Source: Discostella pseudostelligera (lineage: Eukaryota > Bacillariophyta > Thalassiosirophyceae > Thalassiosirales > Thalassiosiraceae). From it: a stretch of DNA of 13,336 nucleotides. Location: NCBI GenBank assembly GCA_036940085.1, contig JALLBK010000949.1, forward strand, positions 1 to 13,336, written 5' to 3'. The translations under genes were made by a program, and so were the position numbers. Shown piece after piece: positions 7,134-13,336 of the stretch (position 1 is the stretch's first letter; each line of letters starts with the position of its first letter). The notes under the pieces are model-generated. The model saw only the letters and a program-made list of their open reading frames with translations. It made no database searches and was not told the DNA's origin.

Positions 7134-9410
7134 TCAGTCTATCAATGCAGAACCATTCGTATTGTCGTCGTCCTCCCCCATCACATCTGCCAAGCCTCGT
7201 TCCAAACGTTCCCTCTCCAACTTCAGCAGGCGCTTACGTTCACTTTCTCTCCAAATCGACCGTTCATTATAGAGCACTTCGGTCACTTGGACTAACATTT
7301 TGTATTCCTTCAGCAGTTGCGGCAGGTCACGTATACAGATATTGTCATGATGGGCTGTGAGGAAGGAGTAGGAGCGGTGAAACTGGGACGGTAAGGTTGG
7401 TTCATCTGGAGGTAGACTGTTCTTAAGATGCTCATGCCTAGCAATTGCTGCAGTCTCAGTTGAATTGTCTTCTCTCTTCGATGGTATGTCTGCGACTCGG
7501 CCCTGCTGCCACATCAATATTTGTTGCTCCTCTAATGCCCAATCGAGATCTACAATTTCTCCGTGTTCGCGAGCATTCCGTACGTGGCGTGCTGTAATAT
7601 TGACGTGCGAAGATTTTTCATCATTTGTACATTCTTTGTAGAAATCCACTTCGTTGCTAGCAACCACACCGTCGACGCTATCATTTATTAATAATCGCTT
7701 TTCTTCCGTGACCTTGATTGCCATTTTCCCGCGGCACATCTCCAAGCCGATTCGGAACTCTTCTGGTCCAATCGACAATACTGCACTGTTCTCTCCTGAC
7801 CCTCCCAGCACGGCAACTTCCGCCAAATGTCCAACCACATCCAAATCTTTGATAAATTGAATTGCCCCGCAGAGATTTGTGTAAGCGTATCCTGCCTCTC
7901 CACGTAGTAGCGGAAGAGGAGCAAATGTTTCAATGAAGCGCAATGCAGAGGGTAAATTTAAGGCATGAGCACGTAAAGTGGCCAATATCAGAGTGGGCAG
8001 CACATCGTCTGCACCGGGCGGATCGCTATGGCCACAGGCCTCGTTCAATGCGTACGACACACCGCGATGTGCCAACAATATCGAATGCAACATCTGTCGT
8101 GGCGATGATTGGCATGGGATAGACTGCAGTTGTTCTATGGTGTAGGATAGATCAATGTCATCGTGAGCGCCCGTGGTCTTCGAATTCAAACATTGAATCT
8201 CCAAATGTGATGCAGACACGAATTGCAACGATAGCATTTTCTCATGTAGTTCGTTGTCAATTTCCCAGACAGTCTTGGCGGGTGTGTGTTTATTGTCAGC
8301 AGAATCTATCACTTTTTCGGGTGATTGGAATATCACCATGTCAATATCCCGTCGACATTTGCCGTACACGAATCTCTCCAAAGACGCCATTAATTCGTCC
8401 CTACCATCCGTCGAATTTTCGAAACAATTCATTGAAGAGACACCATTACTTGACAAATTGTTATCCTCCTTTGATCGTACAAAGTTGCGAAATGCTTCAT
8501 GTTCTCCGATATCGCGCATTGTTTTATTTATGAAACCACGGACTGCCTTGGCCAGACTCGCTCCATAGTTTTGAAGATCCTGCGTTGGCGTCGCAGCTGA
8601 TGGTGTTGATGCAGATGTGGCTGCATTACTACTTTCCCCGTTCAACAAACTAATTTCTGTCGGTTTGACAACATCCCCGCCACTATTATCCCCTTTCATA
8701 CTCAGCACCATAACATTTGCAGCCTCGTGTATCGTCGAACAGAACTTTTGAATGGACATGACAATATCTGCCGCGGAGGGGTTGCATAGCGCGTCGAGAA
8801 AGGCATTATATAATTCTGGATGTGGAATGGGCGGTAGATCAAGACTTGGATTCTTAACTGATGTGCTGCTTTCTCTTGAGTTATGCACTCCCCGTGCTCC
8901 ATTTGCATTCGTTAGTGCTGAATCTTTGGATACATTCTCCCATGACAAGCCTTGTTCCTCGAGCAACTGCATTATCATTCGATTGAGTAAGTCACTATTA
9001 TTTTTTCTCTCGTGACTTCGTCTCCAATCGCAGTTAGAAGATAATAATGACTCAATAAGTTGGGGTGCGCAGGGGAGAATATCTGGGCGACATGCTTGCA
9101 ACTGGTTCATTTGCACAGTATCTAGGATGGAAGAGCCGCCTCCGTCAGTACCAGATGTAGTACTGCTCCTTTCTCCGTCGCGAATCCAACGGATGCGAGC
9201 ATTCCGAGCTTCCATCAATAATTCAAGCTTGCGTTCCTCCCTTTTGGCCTTTCGACTTTCAATTTTGGCATTCACATCATGTACACTATTATTGGCGGCA
9301 TGGGTGGCATGGATCGACGACGACGGCGGCGGTGGCGGCAATTGGGCGAATGTGCCACCGAGACTGTTGATATCTCCGGTGCCTTTTACGGGTGATATAT
9401 CGGCTAACAT
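7134..9410 (-). CDS. VPS9-domain protein, putative Rab5-family guanine nucleotide exchange factor
   Basis: One uninterrupted frame gives 758 aa from ATG 9410-9408. The frame is open about 30 codons further upstream but holds no ATG there, and an in-frame TGA lies at 9509-9507. VPS9 domains load GTP onto Rab5-type GTPases at early endosomes. The signature is clear: an upstream helix LERFVYGK, the core SDPPGADDVLPTLILATL with the conserved Asp pair at 468-469, then GEAGYAYTNLCGAIQFI with Tyr508 and Thr511, the positions equivalent to Rabex-5 catalytic and binding residues. Other parts are a PPPPP run (25-29), a charged coiled coil (about 47-80), a polar Ser/Thr-rich linker and a C-terminal Arg/Glu-rich helix (about 700-745). 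No zinc finger or RIN-type SH2 domain is visible. The long flanks are not recognisable. The gene is divergent from the Nudix gene. Confidence 0.8.
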   Translation of the reverse strand: MLADISPVKGTGDINSLGGTFAQLPPPPPSSSIHATHAANNSVHDVNAKIESRKAKREERKLELLMEARNARIRWIRDGERSSTTSGTDGGGSSILDTVQMNQLQACRPDILPCAPQLIESLLSSNCDWRRSHERKNNSDLLNRMIMQLLEEQGLSWENVSKDSALTNANGARGVHNSRESSTSVKNPSLDLPPIPHPELYNAFLDALCNPSAADIVMSIQKFCSTIHEAANVMVLSMKGDNSGGDVVKPTEISLLNGESSNAATSASTPSAATPTQDLQNYGASLAKAVRGFINKTMRDIGEHEAFRNFVRSKEDNNLSSNGVSSMNCFENSTDGRDELMASLERFVYGKCRRDIDMVIFQSPEKVIDSADNKHTPAKTVWEIDNELHEKMLSLQFVSASHLEIQCLNSKTTGAHDDIDLSYTIEQLQSIPCQSSPRQMLHSILLAHRGVSYALNEACGHSDPPGADDVLPTLILATLRAHALNLPSALRFIETFAPLPLLRGEAGYAYTNLCGAIQFIKDLDVVGHLAEVAVLGGSGENSAVLSIGPEEFRIGLEMCRGKMAIKVTEEKRLLINDSVDGVVASNEVDFYKECTNDEKSSHVNITARHVRNAREHGEIVDLDWALEEQQILMWQQGRVADIPSKREDNSTETAAIARHEHLKNSLPPDEPTLPSQFHRSYSFLTAHHDNICIRDLPQLLKEYKMLVQVTEVLYNERSIWRESERKRLLKLERERLERGLADVMGEDDDNTNGSALID

Positions 9411-9692
9411 ATTGTCAGGATGGTGGGCAGATAGTGCAGGTTTCACAGTGCCTGCTGGATACGAAGACCTCGTACTCTGTACTGTACTAAGTACTACCAC
9501 CGTCGATCATCGTCATCGTGGCCGACGGAAATGGAAGTGGTCGGAAGTCGGAAGGCAAAGTTTTGGCGGGTGGTGGCGAAATTGGCGGGAACTCCAACAA
9601 CTAATGCCGACCGATGCGATCAGTAGAATCGCACCATGACCCATGACGAACATGGTGTAATAGTCTATTGACTCATCTTTGTCATCATTGCC
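9411..9692. promoter_or_regulatory. Bidirectional promoter region with paired E2F-like sites
   Basis: This 282-bp region lies between the divergent VPS9 and Nudix start codons. TTTTGGCGGGT is at 9561-9571 and ATTGGCGGGAA at 9581-9591, 20 bp apart in the same orientation. They echo the pair at 35-81. A TGACTCA (AP-1/bZIP-type) site is at 9669-9675, just before the Nudix ATG. Motif calls are by eye. Confidence 0.35.
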
Positions 9693-10431
9693 ATGGTACA
9701 CTTCGCCTTCACCTCACTAGCAGGATTGTTATTCATCGTAACCGCTGCATCGGCATCGCTCTCCATGTCATTTTCTACTACACACTTCTTCGTGCACCAT
9801 CGAAGAAAGCTAGCCCAACCGCATACTCTACTCACCAAAGNCATCGTCTACGACAGGCAATACGCCATCACTTATCCCTCGCGCCGCTGTTTCAGTAGTT
9901 GTACGATGGTTTGACTCATCAATACCGACTTCATCATGTCCGCGATGGCTCCTAGTACAACGAGGGAGAGAACCAAATAAGGGAATGTGGTCATTTCCAG
10001 GTGGGAAGATTGAAGCGGGAGAAGGAACATTAGACGCGGCAAAGCGTGAATTATTCGAAGAGACTAGATTGGTGGCACAGTCGCATCCAATTATTGATGA
10101 GGCGGCTACTGAGGCACAGTCTAACTATGATTTGAAATGGCACAATTTTGGTGCATTTGCATGCTCTGATTCAATTCATCATCCTCGTCAGGAGGGAGAA
10201 GGATCGTGCAGTACTATCGGCTTTCATTATGTTATATCCCAATGTTTTGTGGAAGTTATTGCATCATCCATGCCCATCATTACGGCTTCAGATGATGCGT
10301 CAGATGCTCGATGGTGGTGTGCCGAGGAAATCCAACGTGCTGAAGAGAGTGGGAAGGTTACCAGTGGTGTTTGGAGGGTATTGGAGCGATCAGAGATGCT
10401 TTATTCCAAAGGTTTATTAGAATGTGATTAA
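9693..10431 (+). CDS. Nudix hydrolase with N-terminal signal peptide; frame broken by an ambiguous base
   Basis: ATG9693 (context GCCATGG) opens a hydrophobic signal sequence ending TAASA|SLS. At 9841 the sequence has a single N. Read as is, the frame stops at 9912-9914 (after CTMV). If the N is a spurious extra position the frame continues without a stop to 10431 and gives 245 aa. The continued frame reads PRAAVSVVVRWF, then WLLVQRGREPNKGMW, and a Nudix box from Gly104 to Leu126 (E110, R118, E119, E122, E123). Nudix enzymes hydrolyse nucleoside diphosphates linked to another group and need Mg2+ or Mn2+ held by the REXXEE glutamates. The box has Arg125 where the consensus has Gly. Substrate is not predictable. 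The signal peptide suggests the ER, or a plastid if a transit region follows, but there is no clear ASAF motif. Confidence 0.8.
9841..9841 (+). other. Ambiguous base N inside the Nudix gene
   Basis: This is the only non-ACGT character in the window. Omitting it joins the signal-peptide frame (LLTK) to the Nudix frame (SSTTGNTPS). It is probably a consensus or polishing artefact, not a biological frameshift. Confidence 0.85.
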
Positions 10432-10693
10432 TTATTACAGCTCTCTTGATCGAAGAAATTATTGTTATGCATACAGTTAATTGTCTGATATCGTACCCCT
10501 CTCATGATTGGCTGATTATTCGTGAATGGCTCATGCCTGCTCATGTGCCTTTAAGCATTCTCTTTTTTCATGCTCAAACCAAAGTCTTATCGCTGCTACC
10601 TAATTACTGTACAATGAAACGCAATTGTGCCCAGAGGATCCATCTGCTGGTTGGAAAGATGTGCTGAGTTGATGTATTCGCTCATTCAAATCC
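10432..10693. other. Convergent spacer between Nudix gene and large terminal gene
   Basis: This 262-bp AT-rich spacer lies between two convergent stop codons and should hold both 3' UTRs. A 73-codon open frame in it shows no recognisable features. I see no RNA gene. Confidence 0.5.
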
Positions 10694-13336
10694 CTAATAT
10701 ATACTCCTTCCTCTCCTATCCGACTTCTTTGAGCTCGATATTCCAGCATGATTACTCATCGATCGTACTGCACCACCGCTAATGAAATCATGAGGATGAG
10801 AATGCGTACTCGTTAACGCTCGATGGCCACTCAACCCCGTTCGAAAGTTCACCCGCGTGGGAGTATTCACACCCGTCGACCAATTTTGATGCGAGGCCAA
10901 ACTTGGCAAGACCTGTCCAAACGGTGGACTGGGAGGTAATTTGTTTTGTGGTCCGAGAGATGAGCTCCGTCCTGGCGAGTGTGATTTGGCAGTTCTTATT
11001 TCCCTATGATGTGATGATGGTTGATTATGACCATGTTCTCCCCGTAATGAGGACGACGGTGATATGCCCGGTCGCCTCCGTGTGCTAACATCAATGTCAT
11101 CATGGCATGCGCCCGGTGGGGATTTGCTCCGTACGGAGTAGCTCAAGTCGGAGTCACTCCGTATCAGTCCCTGCGGGGCAGGCACTACCACGTGATCGTC
11201 CGAGGTAAGTAATGAGGATTGTAAGTCGATCATTAGGCCAGCGGAGAGACGTTCGAGTTTCATTTGTTCATGCTTGAGACGATTGCGTTCAAGGGATAAT
11301 TCATGGAGCATAGCCTCAATTTGGCATGCCTTGTCGCTGGTTCCGCCAACTGACGATGATGATGATGAGGAGGAGGAGGAGGAGGAGGAGAAGGAGGAGG
11401 AAGTGGAAGAGGAGGAAACAAAAAAATGAGTCAAGGACTACGGATTCGAAACTTGTTCATGCATAGACATCAACAAGTACTAACCTTTCACCAACTGCTT
11501 ATCATTCTCCAACCGGATATATCCATACCCCCTTGCCAATTTGACCCATCCCCTCGAATCCATACTGACTACCTGTACCCGATCGCCATACTTTAACCGT
11601 ATAAGCGGTCGTTCAAAGTCATCATCATTCGCATTCGACCCCGTCTTCTTTTCAGTTTGCGACACTGTTTGGGTGGGGTGGGCACCCACCGAAAAGTGTC
11701 GAACAAACTTCTTTTCTCCCAATAATGTTGGGTCGTTCGATCGTGTTGGTGCCGTACTTTGGGATGCAGATCCAGAAGCCGTGGATTGCGACCGTCGTAT
11801 TGTGGCAGTAGTCTCACCAACTTCACATTCGGTGGAGCTACATTCATCGTTGTTCCCCGTGTCATTCTCATCTTCGCTAATGGTGAGGCTGAAGCTTAGT
11901 TCGGCAGTTGTTTCCGAGTCTCCCGCCGCTCCCGGTGATCCTGACCCAGCTGTTTTCCCTGCCATACCTCGAGATATGCTCTTCATCGCCGAGGCTGCTG
12001 CTCTCTTACTATCTGTGAACGATCCTCCCATTCTGGTTTCTACTACACCCGGATCGCTCATGGAGGTGAAATGATCATCTTCTTCTGTATCTTCTTCTTC
12101 AGTATCCTCCTCGCCATCGTCACCTTCTGCTACTACCTCATGTGGTGACATGGCATCGAGTAATTCCATTCGACAATGTGTCTCTACCTTCTCATCCTCG
12201 TGACATTCGACCCATGTGGCCAAGTTCTTATTACTACTACTATTCTTGGCGTCTGAAGAACCAAGTGCATTCGAAGAAGAAGATCCACTCTTGCTAGCCT
12301 TCTTCTCCAGCTTCTTCTTTGCTGCCGCCGCCGCAGCCTCCTCTTCACACTTCTTTTCATTCTTCATCACCCCCTCTCGATAATAATTCTTCACCACTTG
12401 TTCCACATTTCGTTTCATTACATCAATCTCCTCCTCTTCCAATGATCCTCCCGCTGCAGCACCAGCCCCACTGCCACTCCTTCCTCCTCGACCGCGCAAT
12501 CCAGAAAGTGCACTAGGTAAGGTATGTTCAAACAGTGTCGGATAGACTAACAATCCCGATTTGACAGCCACGGCATAGGTACCACAGGGTCCACCCTCGA
12601 GATAGGTTCCCACACGTATCTTGTGTTCTTCATCGTCGGCGGATGTGTCGACAAATCCCCCCACTCCACCTCCTCCACCACTGCCTCCATGACCTCCTCC
12701 CCCACCGCCAAGGATGGGATCATGTTGATCGCTACTATGAGATTTGTCCAAAAAGAGGGGAGAGGGTCGACTAAATTGTGGTAATGCGGATGTGCCGCCA
12801 CCACTTCCACTTCCACTCCCTCCCAATACTATGCCACTATTATAATTACCACCGCCACCGCCACCACTCGCACTCGATGAAGACAATCGAGGTGGACTTG
12901 TCAAATTATCATCATGACACTTTTGCGGTGTACTCGGCGCCTCCACCTCTGCACGTCTGCGTGCCGGCTCACTTGCCTGAATTAATGATAATAGTACAGC
13001 ATTCTTTGGTAATGGCAATCGAAGTTTCGGTACTGGTTGGGGTGGTTGTGATGAATTAGTTGATGATGTATTGCCACCGCGTTTGCCATAATTGTTGTTG
13101 TTTCCCGGGCTATCCGTGCCATAGCGTCGTCGCCATCCTGGTGAATTTTTAACCCGTTCGGCATATTGATTCTTTTGATTTTCTTTCTGCTGGTCTATTT
13201 GGGAAGTGGGGGTGCTACTGCTCATCAACATCATCAGGGAGGGTGATGTGCCGCCGCTACTACTACCGGCAGTAGCATTGATGCCAAGAGTGGGTGTGTT
13301 GTTAGTGGATGATAGTTGCGGCGGCGGCGGCGGCGG
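10694..13336 (-). CDS. Large low-complexity protein with SH3-like segments, 5' end outside the window
   Basis: The frame is open from the right edge, beginning with a polyproline run, to 11485. A 135-nt phase-1 intron (11350-11484) follows, and the second exon is 11349-10694. At least 835 aa are encoded. The internal Met at 13234 is not a proven start. Two ordered segments stand out. GTYLEGGPCGTYAVAVKSGLLVYPTLF (about 12540-12625) is followed, after roughly 290 low-complexity residues, by IRLKYGDRVQVVSMDSRGWVKLARGYGYIRL (about 11508-11600). The latter looks like the second half of a bacterial-type SH3 (SH3b) fold. The rest is Gly, Ser, Ala/Lys and Glu/Asp runs. The second exon has a coiled coil (ACQIEAMLHELSLERNRLKHEQ onward) and a basic Ser/Pro/His-rich tail ending RRGRSIY. 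I do not recognise the gene and assign no function; a scaffold role is only a guess. Confidence 0.65.
11350..11484 (-). other. Putative phase-1 intron with a very long pyrimidine tract
   Basis: Donor AAAG|GTTAGT (from 11484) and acceptor GTCAG|TTGGCGG (ending 11350) join in phase 1, linking QLVK to VGGTSDK. Without splicing the upstream frame ends at once with TAG. A branch-like CTTGACTCA precedes a pyrimidine tract of about 50 nt. Read as protein, that tract would be a false polyserine stretch. Confidence 0.75.
11352..11400. repeat. GAT/GAG trinucleotide repeat tract
   Basis: On the plus strand this is GATGATGATGATGATGAG followed by about ten GAG/AAG-type units. On the minus strand it is the TCC/TCA pyrimidine tract of the intron above. 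Such tracts vary in length, which an intronic location would tolerate. Confidence 0.8.
13318..13336. repeat. GCG/CGG trinucleotide repeat at the window edge
   Basis: Six GCG units run to the edge and may continue outside. On the minus strand they are CCG codons, giving a polyproline run in the large partial gene. Repeats of this kind may also explain why the sequence is cut here. Confidence 0.8.

Noticed and set aside
9127..9639. 170-codon plus-strand ORF across the VPS9 5' end
   Set aside because: Antisense to the VPS9 N-terminus; no motif, and it runs through the promoter region.
10432..10693. Possible tRNA or small RNA gene in the AT-rich spacer
   Set aside because: I found no cloverleaf arms, T-loop GTTC-type box or strong hairpin on either strand.
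11438..11484. A 47-nt intron ending at CCGTAG before the polyserine frame
   Set aside because: The phase is incompatible: joining after AAAG puts the next exon into a frame that stops soon after the repeat. It is also shorter than every other intron here.
11541..12074. 177-codon plus-strand ORF antisense to the large terminal gene
   Set aside because: Its composition mirrors the acidic/Ser-rich repeats of the minus-strand gene and it has no domain; a shadow ORF.
1..13336. Metabolic or defence gene cluster
   Set aside because: Strands alternate and the products span unrelated processes (carotenoids, fatty acids, sulfation, vesicle traffic, nucleotide hydrolysis). This is ordinary compact diatom gene order, and nothing links the genes beyond proximity.

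Overview
The window looks like nuclear DNA from a photosynthetic stramenopile, most likely a centric diatom. Three things point there. Genes are closely packed on both strands and interrupted by short GT-AG introns, mostly 74-80 nt. One protein, the fatty-acid-synthesis acyltransferase FabD, starts with an ER-type signal peptide ending in AAA|FQP, a variant of the ASAFAP plastid-import motif typical of diatoms. Base composition and the low-complexity, serine/glycine-rich reading frames also fit. The species assignment is an inference.

Layout from left to right. (1) A plus-strand three-exon gene for a CRTISO-like FAD-dependent carotenoid isomerase/desaturase-family protein (181-2401). (2) A 412-bp spacer with a strong inverted repeat and an imperfect tandem duplication. 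(3) A minus-strand LURP-one-related (tubby-C-like fold) gene (2814-3552), divergent from (4) plus-strand plastid malonyl-CoA:ACP transacylase fabD (4003-5196). (5) A minus-strand three-exon type II membrane protein with a P-loop sulfotransferase-like domain (5312-6845). (6) A minus-strand VPS9-domain Rab5-type exchange factor (7134-9410), divergent from (7) a plus-strand Nudix hydrolase with an N-terminal signal peptide (9693-10431), whose frame is broken by one ambiguous base. (8) The 3' part of a large low-complexity minus-strand gene with SH3-like segments (10694-13336), running off the right edge.

The genes do not form an operon or an evident pathway. CRTISO-like, FabD and possibly the Nudix protein are plausible plastid proteins. 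The sulfotransferase-like and VPS9 proteins belong to the endomembrane system. I see no mobile element, rRNA, tRNA, CRISPR array or viral gene.

The most useful observations concern gene structure. A 99-nt stop-free putative intron in the LURP-one gene would add a membrane-spanning segment if retained. An apparent polyserine tract is better read as the pyrimidine tract of an intron. The single N at 9841 accounts for the broken Nudix gene. The fabD gene has three in-frame upstream ATGs and an intron that cuts between targeting peptide and enzyme. The large terminal gene may carry an SH3 fold split by a long low-complexity insert. I did not find a convincing new multi-gene system.
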